A program made the translations under genes and the position numbers. Below the pieces are notes generated by a model. The model was not told the DNA's origin. It made no database searches and was given only the letters and a program-made list of their open reading frames with translations. 64,000 bases of DNA from DATJPY01 sp035506135 (GTDB taxonomy: Bacteria; Myxococcota_A; UBA9160; PR03), in assembly GCA_035506135.1 (NCBI GenBank), contig DATJPY010000044.1:11297-75296 (forward strand), read 5' to 3'. Of the stretch, positions 26,558 to 35,951 are shown piece by piece; positions within the stretch are counted from its first letter, which is position 1, and every line of letters begins with the position of its first letter.

Positions 26558-27423
26558 GCGCCGCCGAGACGCGGGTCGTCTTCGTGAGCGGGCTCTCCGG
26601 GAGCGGTCGGACGACCGCGATGGGCGCGCTCGAGGACCTCGGCTTCTACTGCGTCGACAACCTGCCGCCGCAACTGATCGAGCAGTTCGTCGACCTGTGC
26701 GCCAAGGCGAGCCCACCGATCCGCCGGGTCGCGCTGGCGCTCGACGCGCGCGAGGCCGTCTTCCTGAAGGGCTTCCCGGCGGTGGTCGGCGCGATCCGGG
26801 CCGGCGGCGCGCGGGTCGAGGTGCTGTTCCTCGACTGCGCGGACCAGGTGCTCGTGAACCGCTACCGCGAGACCCGGCGCGTCCACCCGCTGGCGCCCGC
26901 CGGGACGGTCGAGCAGGGCATCGAGCGCGAGCGCGCGCTGCTCGAGGACGTCGCGCGGCTCGCGGACTGGTCGCTCGACACGTCACAGCTCAACATCCAC
27001 CAGCTCCGCGAGGCGGTCGTGCGACGCGTCACCGGGGAAGGGCGTCGCGCCGTCGTGAACCTGGTGTCGTTCGGCTACCGCTACGGCGTCCCCGCCGCCG
27101 CGGAGCTGCTGTTCGACGTCCGCTTCCTGCCCAACCCCCACTTCGAGCCCGCGCTCCGGTCGCGCAGCGGCCTGGACGCCGAGGTCGCCGACTTCGTGCT
27201 GAAGGACGACCGCACCCAGGAGCTGCTGGCGCGGCTGCGCGAGTTCCTCGGCTGGCTGCTCGGGCTCTACGACTCCGAGGGCAAGGCGTACCTCGCGATC
27301 GGCATCGGGTGCACCGGGGGCCGGCACCGCTCGGTCGCGGTCGCCGCTGCGCTCGCCGAGGGGCTGCGCGCCCGCGGCCGCGAGGTCAACGTCGAGCACC
27401 GAGACGCGGAAAAGGAAGGGTGA
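26554..27423 (+). CDS. rapZ: RapZ / YvcJ family nucleotide-binding protein, Walker A Lys replaced
   Basis: A 289-residue RapZ homologue of full length. Family motifs are ALEDLGFYCVDNLPPQLIEQ near residues 24-43, FLDCADQVLVNRYRETRR, VSFGYRYGVPAAAELLFDVR, FLPNPHF and IGIGCTGGRHRSVAVA. The Walker A loop reads GLSGSGRTT, so Arg19 stands where the family has Lys; the codon is cgg. RapZ in enterobacteria guides RNase E to the small RNA GlmZ and is linked to PTS signalling; YvcJ relatives bind GTP. Whether this one binds nucleotide is doubtful. GTGA overlap with hprK. Confidence 0.93.
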   Translation: MSAAETRVVFVSGLSGSGRTTAMGALEDLGFYCVDNLPPQLIEQFVDLCAKASPPIRRVALALDAREAVFLKGFPAVVGAIRAGGARVEVLFLDCADQVLVNRYRETRRVHPLAPAGTVEQGIERERALLEDVARLADWSLDTSQLNIHQLREAVVRRVTGEGRRAVVNLVSFGYRYGVPAAAELLFDVRFLPNPHFEPALRSRSGLDAEVADFVLKDDRTQELLARLREFLGWLLGLYDSEGKAYLAIGIGCTGGRHRSVAVAAALAEGLRARGREVNVEHRDAEKEG

Positions 27424-27424
27424 G

Positions 27425-27829
27425 ATGTCCGTCGTGATCGTGACGCATTACCGGCTCGGCGAGGTGTTCCTCCAGGCGCTGCGCCTGATCGTCCCCGACG
27501 CGCCGGAGTTCCAGGCGGTCTCGATCGACCCCAAGCAGTCGGTCGACGAGATGCGCGAGCTGATTGCCACGGCGCTGCGGCGCGCAGACCGCGGCGAGGG
27601 CGTGCTGGTGCTGACCGATATGTTCGGCGGCACGCCCTCGAACATGGCGCTCTCGTTCCTCGAGGAGCACCGCGTCGAGGTCGTGACGGGTCTCAACCTG
27701 CCGATGCTGATCAAGCTGGCGACGATGCCCGAGAAGAAGCCGCTCGAGGAGCTCGCGACGTTCATCAAGGACTACGGGCAGCGCAACATCCGGGTCGCGA
27801 GCGAGATCCTGCCGGAAGGGAAGCGGTGA
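27425..27829 (+). CDS. PTS mannose-type EIIA protein
   Basis: A 134-residue EIIA of the mannose (ManX N-terminal) family. The phosphorylated residue is His8 in VIVTHYRLG, and LVLTDMFGGTPSNMAL is the family signature. No EIIB, EIIC or EIID gene is present, so it probably acts as a regulatory phosphoacceptor rather than in sugar import. It starts one base after the rapZ stop, and its own stop overlaps the HPr gene (GTGA). Confidence 0.93.
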   Translation: MSVVIVTHYRLGEVFLQALRLIVPDAPEFQAVSIDPKQSVDEMRELIATALRRADRGEGVLVLTDMFGGTPSNMALSFLEEHRVEVVTGLNLPMLIKLATMPEKKPLEELATFIKDYGQRNIRVASEILPEGKR

Positions 27830-28149
27830 GCGGAGCCACCGTCTGCGAGGAGTTCACCGTGCGCCGCGAGCTCGGGCTGCACGCGCGGCCCGCGGGGCGC
27901 TTCGTCTCGCTCGCCGCCCGATTCCAATCGGAGATCCAGGTGGCTCGGGCGGGAAGCGGCGACGACTGGGTGAGCGGGCGCAGCGTGCTGTCGCTGCTCT
28001 CGCTCGGGGCGACGCGCGGCACGCGCCTCCGCGTGCGCGCGGTCGGCCCCGACGCCGGCGAGGCGGTGGCCGCGCTCGGGGCGCTGATCGAGGAGCTGGA
28101 GGAGCCCGCGCTCGGCGATGTCGCGGCCGGGCGGGAGCGGCCGCGGTGA
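27826..28149 (+). CDS. ptsH: PTS phosphocarrier protein HPr
   Basis: A 107-residue HPr. The phosphocarrier His19 is in GLHARPAG, and the regulatory Ser equivalent to Ser46 is Ser53 in VSGRSVLSLLSLGA, so HprK in the same operon has a target. It passes phosphate from EI to the two EIIA proteins. A C-terminal tail of about 15 residues rich in Gly, Arg and Glu is longer than usual. GTG start in a GTGA overlap, and its stop overlaps the EI gene. Confidence 0.95.
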   Translation: MSGATVCEEFTVRRELGLHARPAGRFVSLAARFQSEIQVARAGSGDDWVSGRSVLSLLSLGATRGTRLRVRAVGPDAGEAVAALGALIEELEEPALGDVAAGRERPR

Positions 28150-29918
28150 GCGAGCCGGGCGGCGCGGAGCTGTGGGGCGTCGCCGCCTCGCCCGGGATCG
28201 CGATCGGTCGTGTGCACCTGCTCCGCCGCGAGGCGCTCGCGGTGCCCGAGCGCTCGCTCCCGGTGGCTCAGGTCGCTGACGAGGTCGAGCGACTGCGCGC
28301 AGCCGCCGCGCACGCGCGGAGCCGGCTCGAGCGGATCCATCGCTCGGTGTCGGGGCTCGAGCTCGCCGACGCCATCTTCCGCCCGCAGCTCCTGATCCTG
28401 GAGGACCCGCAGCTCCTCGAGGATGCCGCGCGCCACATCCGCGAGCGGCGGATCAATGCGGAGTGGGCGCTGCGGATCGAGCAGGACCGGCTCACCGCGC
28501 GCTTCGACGCCATGCAGGACAGCTACCTGCGCGAGCGGCGGGCCGACGTGGACTTCGCGCTGCGCCAGCTCCTGCTGAGCCTGCTCGGGCGCGAGCCCGA
28601 GGAGGTCGGTGCCCTCGACGGGCCCACCATCGTGGTGGCGCACGACCTGTCGCCCGCGGAGACCGCGCAGCTCGACCGGGTGCGGGTCGTCGCGCTCGCG
28701 ACCGACGCCGGCGGCCGCACGTCCCACGCGGTGATCATGGCCAACTCGCTCGGCATCCCCGCGGTGGTGGGTCTCGAGGGGATCACGCGCGCGGCGCGCC
28801 AGGGCGATCCGGCGATCGTCGACGGGCGCGCCGGTCAGGTCTGGCTTCGGCCGCCCGCGTCCGTCGTGCGGCGCTACGCGGCGCGGGCGCGCCAGGAGCA
28901 GGTCCGCGAGCGCGCGCTGATGCGCTGCGCCGACCTGCCGTCGGAGACCCGCGACGGCCGCGCGGTCGAGCTGCGTGCGAACATCGAGCGCGCCGACGAC
29001 CTGACGGCCGTCCGCTCGCACGGCGCCCGCGGCGTGGGCCTGTTCCGCACCGAGTTCCTGTTCATGAACCGCGCCGAGATGCCGCACGAGGAGGATCAGG
29101 TGCAGCAGTACGCGGCGGTGCTGGCCGGCGTGGCGCCGTGGCCCGCCGCGATCCGCACCGTCGACCTCGGCGGCGAGAAGCTCCCGCTGGCTGGCCTCCG
29201 CGGCCTCGAGGCCAACCCCGCCCTCGGCCTGCGGGGCGTGCGGCTGGCGGCGCGCGGCGGGTCGTCGCTCTACGCCGCGCAGCTCCGCGCGATGCTGCGC
29301 GCGAGCCCTGCCGGTCGACTCCGCATCCTGCTCCCGCTGGTGACCGGCGTCGACGAGGTGGTCGAGGTTCGCCAGGCGATCGCCGAGCTGCGGGGTGAGC
29401 TCGAGGCCGAGGGGCGCCCGGTGGCCGAGCGGATCGAGCTCGGCGTCGTCGTCGAGACGCCGGCCGCGGTGGCGATCGTCGACCTGCTCGCGCGCGAGGT
29501 CGACTTCTTCTCGATCGGGACCAACGACCTGATCCAGTACACCGTCGCCGTGGACCGCGGCAACGAGGCGGTGGCCTACCTCTACGACGCGGGACACCCG
29601 GCCGTGCTGCGCGCGATCCGCGCGGTGGTCGAGCAGGCCCACGCCGCGCAGCGGCCGGTCGGCGTCTGCGGGGAGATGGCCGGCGACCCGCTCTACACGC
29701 TGCTCCTCGTGGGGCTCGAGGTCGACGAGCTCTCGATGAACGCACCCGCCATTCCGCGCGTGAAGCGGATCGTGCGGGAGATCGACCAGCCCGAGGCGCG
29801 CGCGCTGGCGAGCGCGCTCCTGCGCCTGCGCACCGCCGCCGAGGTCGGCGAGGCGCTGCGCAAGGAGATGCGGCGCCGCTTCCCCGACGAGTTTGAGCCG
29901 GACTCGCGAGTCCCGTAG
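28146..29918 (+). CDS. ptsI: PTS enzyme I (phosphoenolpyruvate-protein phosphotransferase)
   Basis: A 590-residue EI. It opens with GVAASPGIAIGRVHLL, the active His lies in GGRTSHAVIMAN near residue 194, and PEP-binding motifs GVGLFRTEFLFMNR and FFSIGTNDLIQYTVAVDRGN follow, with GVCGEMAGDPLYT near the C-terminus. It takes phosphate from PEP and gives it to HPr. It lacks the N-terminal GAF domain of PtsP, so it is the PtsI type although it works in a nitrogen-PTS-like cluster. Its TAG stop is also the first half of a TAGACT hexamer preceding metK. Confidence 0.96.
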   Translation: MSEPGGAELWGVAASPGIAIGRVHLLRREALAVPERSLPVAQVADEVERLRAAAAHARSRLERIHRSVSGLELADAIFRPQLLILEDPQLLEDAARHIRERRINAEWALRIEQDRLTARFDAMQDSYLRERRADVDFALRQLLLSLLGREPEEVGALDGPTIVVAHDLSPAETAQLDRVRVVALATDAGGRTSHAVIMANSLGIPAVVGLEGITRAARQGDPAIVDGRAGQVWLRPPASVVRRYAARARQEQVRERALMRCADLPSETRDGRAVELRANIERADDLTAVRSHGARGVGLFRTEFLFMNRAEMPHEEDQVQQYAAVLAGVAPWPAAIRTVDLGGEKLPLAGLRGLEANPALGLRGVRLAARGGSSLYAAQLRAMLRASPAGRLRILLPLVTGVDEVVEVRQAIAELRGELEAEGRPVAERIELGVVVETPAAVAIVDLLAREVDFFSIGTNDLIQYTVAVDRGNEAVAYLYDAGHPAVLRAIRAVVEQAHAAQRPVGVCGEMAGDPLYTLLLVGLEVDELSMNAPAIPRVKRIVREIDQPEARALASALLRLRTAAEVGEALRKEMRRRFPDEFEPDSRVP

Positions 29919-29921
29919 ACT
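29916..29921 (+). promoter_or_regulatory. Candidate -10 element of metK, overlapping the ptsI stop codon
   Basis: TAGACT begins with the TAG stop of ptsI and ends 30 bases before the metK ATG. A strong GGGAGGAG ribosome site lies between. The 33-base intergenic region is too short for a SAM riboswitch. Confidence 0.4.
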
Positions 29922-29951
29922 CCCGCGCCCTGCCGCTGGGAGGAGACATCC

Positions 29952-31118
29952 ATGGCCGTCCGCACGCTCTTCACCTCCGAGTCGGTGTCGATGGGCCACC
30001 CGGACAAGATGTGCGATCAGATCTCGGACGCGGTGCTCGACGCGCTGCTCGAGCAGGACCCGCGCTCGCGCGTCGCGTGCGAGACGCTGACCAAGACCGG
30101 CTTCATCGTGCTGGCCGGCGAGATCACCACCAGCGCGCGCGTCGAGTACGAGAAGCTCGCGCGCGAGGTGGTCCGCGACATCGGCTACACGGACTCGGCG
30201 ATGGGCTTCGACGCCGACTCGTGCGGCGTGCTGGTCGCGCTCGGCCAGCAGTCGCAGGACATCGCGCAGGGCGTGTCGGAAGGGGAGGGGCTCCACAAGG
30301 AGCAGGGCGCCGGCGATCAGGGGATGATGTTCGGCTACGCCTGCGACGAGACACCGGAGCTGATGCCCGCGCCGATCCGGCTGGCGCACAAGCTGATCGA
30401 GTCGCATCGCGAGCATCTCGAATCCGGGACGCTCGGCTACCTGCGACCCGACGCGAAGTCCCAGGTCACGGTCGAGTACGCAGCGGACGGAGCGCCGAGG
30501 CGCATCGACACGGTGGTGCTGTCGACGCAGCACGCGCCGGACGTCGGCTACGACAAGCTCCGGAAGGACGTGATCGACCAGATCATCCGGCCGACCCTGC
30601 CCGACGGCTGGCTCGACGCCGACACCGTCTTCCACGTGAACCCGACCGGCCGCTTCGTCGTGGGCGGCCCGATGGGCGATGCCGGGCTCACCGGCCGCAA
30701 GATCATCGTCGACACCTACGGCGGGATGGGGCGGCACGGCGGCGGCGCCTTCTCCGGCAAGGATCCCACCAAGGTCGACCGCAGCGCCGCGTACGCCGCC
30801 CGCTGGGTGGCCAAGAACCTGGTGCGGGCGCGCATCGCCACGCGCTGCGAGGTGCAGCTCGCCTACGCGATCGGCGTGGCCGAGCCGGTCTCGATCCGCA
30901 TCGACACCTTCGGCACCAGCCGCCTCGACGCGGGCCAGCTCGACCGGCTGGTTCGCAGGCACTTCGACCTGACGCCCAAGGGCATCATCGACGGCCTGCG
31001 GCTGCGGCGCCCGATCTACCGCGCCACCTCCTACCACGGCCACTTCGGTCGCGAGAACCAGGGGTTCACCTGGGAGGAGACGCCGAAGGCCGAGGCACTG
31101 GCCCGGGACGCGCGCTAG
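29952..31118 (+). CDS. metK: S-adenosylmethionine synthase
   Basis: A 388-residue MetK. Motifs are MGHPDKMCDQISDAVLD at the N-terminus, GAGDQGMMFGYA (the ATP-binding hexapeptide region) and the P-loop-like GGGAFSGKDPTKVDRSAAY. It makes S-adenosylmethionine from methionine and ATP and is essential. The ribosome site GGGAGGAG fixes the ATG. Placement directly after ptsI recurs in deltaproteobacterial genomes as far as I recall. There is no functional link beyond that. Confidence 0.98.
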   Translation: MAVRTLFTSESVSMGHPDKMCDQISDAVLDALLEQDPRSRVACETLTKTGFIVLAGEITTSARVEYEKLAREVVRDIGYTDSAMGFDADSCGVLVALGQQSQDIAQGVSEGEGLHKEQGAGDQGMMFGYACDETPELMPAPIRLAHKLIESHREHLESGTLGYLRPDAKSQVTVEYAADGAPRRIDTVVLSTQHAPDVGYDKLRKDVIDQIIRPTLPDGWLDADTVFHVNPTGRFVVGGPMGDAGLTGRKIIVDTYGGMGRHGGGAFSGKDPTKVDRSAAYAARWVAKNLVRARIATRCEVQLAYAIGVAEPVSIRIDTFGTSRLDAGQLDRLVRRHFDLTPKGIIDGLRLRRPIYRATSYHGHFGRENQGFTWEETPKAEALARDAR

Positions 31119-31162
31119 GAGCGGCCCCGCGGGTTGCTTGCGCCCCCGGTAGCTCCGTGCCA

Positions 31163-31168
31163 TACCCC
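31163..31168 (+). promoter_or_regulatory. Candidate -10 of a leaderless SpoIID gene (weak)
   Basis: TACCCC ends 7 bases before ATG 31176, with no Shine-Dalgarno sequence. The last base departs from TANNNT, so this is a weak case, but the spacing fits the leaderless class. Confidence 0.3.
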
Positions 31169-31175
31169 CGGCGCG

Positions 31176-32354
31176 ATGCGGTGGGGGGCGGCACGCACCG
31201 CGGCGGCGCGCTGTGCGGCGCTCGCGGTCGGGGTGGGCTGTTCGCTGGCGGCTCTCGCAGGGCCGGCGTCGGCCGCCACCGTGCGCGTGCTGCTGCTCGA
31301 CCGCCGCGAATCGGTGCAGATCGAGAGCGCGGGCCGGGTGATCGAGGTGCGGACCGGTCGCGGCGGGCTGCGGGCCGACGACGGGGATGCGGAGCTCGAG
31401 GCCCTGCGAAATGGCGGCCGCCGGCTGCGCTTCGAGGGTCCGGGCCCGCAGCGGGTGGACGGCAGGCGCTATCGCGGCGCGATCGAGATCCTGGAGCGAT
31501 CGGAGGGGATCCGCGTGGTGAACGAGGTGCCGCTCGAGGCGTACGTCGCCGGGACGCTCCTGGGCGAGGTCGGAGCGGACTGGGGCGCGGCGGTCCTCGA
31601 GGCCCAGGCCGTGGCGACGCGCAGCTACGCGCTCCACCGGCGCGCGCACGCCGCCGACCGCGGCGCCCGCGACTTCGACGTCGAATCGGGGACGCTGGGG
31701 CAGGTCTATCTCGGCATGGACGGCGAGAGCCCCGTGACGTGGGGCGCGGTCGACGCCACGCGCGGCGAGGTGCTGACCTTCGGCGGCGAGGCGATCCTCG
31801 CCGCCTTCCACGGGACCTCCGGAGGCTGGACCGCGAGCGCTGCGGAGGTGTGGGGCGAGCCGGTGTCCTACCTCGTGAGCCAGCCGGTCGCCGGCGAGGA
31901 GGCGTCGCCCGACACCTACTGGCGAGAGACCGTCTCCGCCGGCGATCTCGCGTCAGCGCTCGCCGCCGCGGGTCGTCCGGTGGGACGGGTGCGCTCGGTC
32001 GAGGTCGCCAACCGCACCGCGAGCGGGCGCTGTGCGGCGGTCCGGATCGAGGGGAGCCGCGCTGCCGTCGAGATCAGCGGTGAGGCGCTGCGCCGGCTGC
32101 TCGGCGAGTCGCGCATCCGGAGCACGCTCTTCGCCGTGCGCGCGAGCCCCGACGGGTTCGCGTTCGTCGGCTCCGGGCGCGGGCACGGCGTCGGGATGAG
32201 CCAGTGGGGCGCGCGGGTGATGGCCGAGCGCGGAGCCGACTATCGAGCGATCCTGCGGCACTTCTATCCGGGGGCCGAGCTGCGGCGCCCGGCGATCGAG
32301 GACGCGCGAGCACCCGCGGAGCGAGCCGTGGCCTCGGGCGCAGGAGGTTCGTGA
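31176..32354 (+). CDS. SpoIID/LytB-domain exported protein
   Basis: A 392-residue exported protein with a signal peptide ending AALAGPASA. The SpoIID domain spans about residues 100-370: NEVPLEAYVAGTLLGEVG with the catalytic Glu, LEAQAVATRSYAL, FHGTSGGWT, and the hallmark GHGVGMSQWGA near the C-terminus. In spore formers SpoIID is a lytic transglycosylase acting on peptidoglycan; in Gram-negatives the family is presumed to cleave denuded glycan strands. The ATG at 31176 is preferred over an in-frame TTG at 31134 because the signal peptide follows. Its stop overlaps yajC. Confidence 0.92.
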   Translation: MRWGAARTAAARCAALAVGVGCSLAALAGPASAATVRVLLLDRRESVQIESAGRVIEVRTGRGGLRADDGDAELEALRNGGRRLRFEGPGPQRVDGRRYRGAIEILERSEGIRVVNEVPLEAYVAGTLLGEVGADWGAAVLEAQAVATRSYALHRRAHAADRGARDFDVESGTLGQVYLGMDGESPVTWGAVDATRGEVLTFGGEAILAAFHGTSGGWTASAAEVWGEPVSYLVSQPVAGEEASPDTYWRETVSAGDLASALAAAGRPVGRVRSVEVANRTASGRCAAVRIEGSRAAVEISGEALRRLLGESRIRSTLFAVRASPDGFAFVGSGRGHGVGMSQWGARVMAERGADYRAILRHFYPGAELRRPAIEDARAPAERAVASGAGGS

Positions 32355-32700
32355 TGGGAGTGCTTCCCGCCGTCGTGCTGCTGCAGGCCGCCCCCGACGC
32401 GCAGGCGCCCTCGCCGATCGGCTTCCTGCTGCCGATGGCCGCGATCTTCCTCATCTTCTACTTCCTGATGATCCGCCCGCAGAATCGGCGCCAGCGCGAC
32501 CACGAGGACATGCTGAAGGGCCTCGAGCGCGGCGACCGCGTGGTGACCTCGGGGGGTGTGCACGGCACCGTGGTCGGCCTTGCGGACGACGTGCTCACGC
32601 TCGAGATCGCAGTGGCGGGCAAGGAGCGGGTGCGCGTGAAGGTCGACCGGCCGCGCATCGAGCGGCTGGTGGAGAAGGGCAAGGGAGGCGAGCCGGCGTC

Positions 32701-32704
<4 letters not shown>
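32354..32704 (+). CDS. yajC: Sec translocase accessory subunit YajC
   Basis: A 116-residue inner-membrane protein with one helix, PSPIGFLLPMAAIFLIFYFL, followed by MIRPQNRRQRDHEDM, GDRVVTSGGVHGTV and a short cytoplasmic domain. YajC joins SecDF in the holo-translocon. The ATG shares its A with the TGA of the SpoIID gene, and AGGAGG lies upstream. Its stop overlaps secD (ATGA). Confidence 0.96.
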
Positions 32705-34290
<1,586 letters not shown>

Positions 34291-34299
34291 GAGGCCGCC

Positions 34300-35319
34300 G
34301 TGCCGATCGAGATCATCCCGCCGGGCACCAACTTCGATTTCATCGGCAAGTGGAAGTGGTGCGTGGCCGCATCGCTCGCCGTCCTCCTCGCCGGAGCGCT
34401 CGCGATCCCGGTGCGCGGCCTGCGCTGGGGCATCGACTTCGCTGGCGGGATCGAGCTGCAGGTGCACTTCGGCGAGGGCGTCGCCGTCGACGAAGGCAAG
34501 ATCCGCGGTGCGGTCGCCGATCTCGGGCTCGGCGAGACCAGCGTGGTGCGCTTCGGCGAGGCCGGGCACGAGACCTACGAGATCCGCTTCGCGGGCGCCC
34601 AGACCGAGTCGGACGAGTCGCGTCAGGGCCAGCTCGTCGACCGCATCCAGGCCGCCCTCGCCGAGAAGATCGGGAAGGTCGAGGTCGACCGCGTCGACTT
34701 CGTCGGGCCCAAGGTGGGCGCCGACCTCCGCCGCGACGGCATCAAGGCCTTCACGATTGCCTTCGCGCTGATCCTGGTCTACATCGCGTTCCGCTTCACC
34801 TTCCAGTTCGCGCCTGGCGCGGTCGTCGCGCTGGTCCACGACGTCTTCGTGGCATGTGCGGTGTGGATCCTGCTCGGACAGGAGTTCGACCTGCAGGTGC
34901 TGGCGGCGCTGCTCGGAATCGCCGGCTACAGCCTGAACGACACCATCATCGTCTACGACCGGATCCGCGAGATGATGGGTGTGCACACCTCGCAAGATCT
35001 GCCCGACGTGATCAACCGCAGCGTCAACCAGACCCTGTCGCGGACCATCCTGACCTCGGGCATCACGATGCTCGCCGTGCTGGCGCTGCTGCTGGTCGGC
35101 GGTCCGGTGATCCGGCCCTTCGCCGCGGTGATGGCGATCGGGATCCTGGTCGGGACCTACTCGTCGATCTACATCGCGGCGCCGATCATGCTGCTGCTCG
35201 AGCGGCGCTTCGGCGCCGCCAAGACCAGCTCGACGCCGAGCCGGCCGGGCGCGGCGGGCAAGGGCTCCGGGAAGTCGGGAAAGCGCGACGCCAAGGGCGC
35301 GCGCGCGGCGCGGGCCTGA
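34300..35319 (+). CDS. secF: Protein translocase subunit SecF
   Basis: A 339-residue SecF with six predicted helices. Motifs are the D1-like WGIDFAGGIELQV, GPKVGADLRRDGIKAF, and GIAGYSLNDTIIVYDRIRE in helix 4. The GTG start is set by AGGAGG at 34288-34293, which contains the secD TAG stop, so the two genes are translationally linked. The C-terminal tail is Lys/Arg/Ala-rich (GKGSGKSGKRDAKG), longer than in E. coli. It is convergent with the bactofilin gene. Confidence 0.97.
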   Translation: MPIEIIPPGTNFDFIGKWKWCVAASLAVLLAGALAIPVRGLRWGIDFAGGIELQVHFGEGVAVDEGKIRGAVADLGLGETSVVRFGEAGHETYEIRFAGAQTESDESRQGQLVDRIQAALAEKIGKVEVDRVDFVGPKVGADLRRDGIKAFTIAFALILVYIAFRFTFQFAPGAVVALVHDVFVACAVWILLGQEFDLQVLAALLGIAGYSLNDTIIVYDRIREMMGVHTSQDLPDVINRSVNQTLSRTILTSGITMLAVLALLLVGGPVIRPFAAVMAIGILVGTYSSIYIAAPIMLLLERRFGAAKTSSTPSRPGAAGKGSGKSGKRDAKGARAARA

Positions 35320-35337
35320 GCGCCGGCGCCGTCCCCG

Positions 35338-35919
35338 CTAGGGCAGCGCCTTCTTCTCGCCGGACAGCGCGAGCGAGGGGCCGCTCGGCTGCGGCGTGGC
35401 GACGCCGGCCTTCTTGGTCCCCATCTCGATCGAGCCGTTCACGACTGCGCCCTCCGCCACGACCAGGCGCGGCGCGGACACGTCGCCGTTCACCAGGCCG
35501 GTCGCCTGGATCTCGATGCGCTCCGTGGCGCTCACGTTGCCGGTGACCTTCCCCACGACGACGACCGTCTTGGCGTGCACCTCGGCCGAGCAGCTCCCGT
35601 TGGCGCCGATCGTGAGCTGGTTGTTCGGGAGGTCGACCCTCCCTTCGATGTGGCCCTCGATGACGAGGTCCTCGTTGCCGCTGAGGTCGCCCTTCAGCGT
35701 GATCGACTTCCCGATGTTCGCCATGTTCTCCCCCCCAGCGACCGCAGTCGCATGGCTCGGCTTGCTCAGAATCGGCGGATTGGGCACGGGCCGGCTCCTC
35801 TCGACGGCCGCGCCGGCGACCGGATCCCGGGCGACGGGCGCCTCGCGCGGAGCCGGAGCCTCGAAGGGCTCGGGCTCCTCCTTGCCGTCCTTCCGTCTGC
35901 CACGATCGAACAGGCTCAC
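35338..35919 (-). CDS. Bactofilin-type polymer-forming protein
   Basis: A 193-residue protein with a disordered Pro/Glu-rich N-terminus (1-65), a right-handed beta-helix bactofilin core (about 66-165: ITLKGDLSGNEDLVIEGHIE, GRVDLPNNQLTIG, VVVVGKVTGNVSATERIEI, APRLVVAEGAVVNGSIEM), and a short tail. Bactofilins polymerise without nucleotide and organise cell-wall or polarity factors, often with peptidoglycan enzymes. The start is GTG with a run of G residues upstream as ribosome site. The TolC gene follows upstream on the same strand with a 29-base gap. Confidence 0.93.
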   Translation of the reverse strand: MSLFDRGRRKDGKEEPEPFEAPAPREAPVARDPVAGAAVERSRPVPNPPILSKPSHATAVAGGENMANIGKSITLKGDLSGNEDLVIEGHIEGRVDLPNNQLTIGANGSCSAEVHAKTVVVVGKVTGNVSATERIEIQATGLVNGDVSAPRLVVAEGAVVNGSIEMGTKKAGVATPQPSGPSLALSGEKKALP

Positions 35920-35945
35920 GCGTCGTCCCCCCCGCGAGCGCGGGC

Positions 35946-35951
35946 AGTCTA
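35946..35951 (-). promoter_or_regulatory. Candidate -10 element of the bactofilin gene
   Basis: TAGACT on the minus strand begins three bases before the end of the TolC-family gene, using part of its TAG stop region, and ends 26 bases before the bactofilin GTG. Confidence 0.35.

Noticed and set aside
29919..29951. SAM riboswitch before metK
   Set aside because: Only 33 bases separate ptsI from metK, too short for any known SAM riboswitch.
27765..31811. Long minus-strand open frame of over 1300 codons opposite ptsH-ptsI-metK-SpoIID
   Set aside because: It lies antisense to clear genes, its translation is Arg/His/Ala/Asp-rich without any family motif, and such frames are expected in very GC-rich DNA where stop codons are rare.
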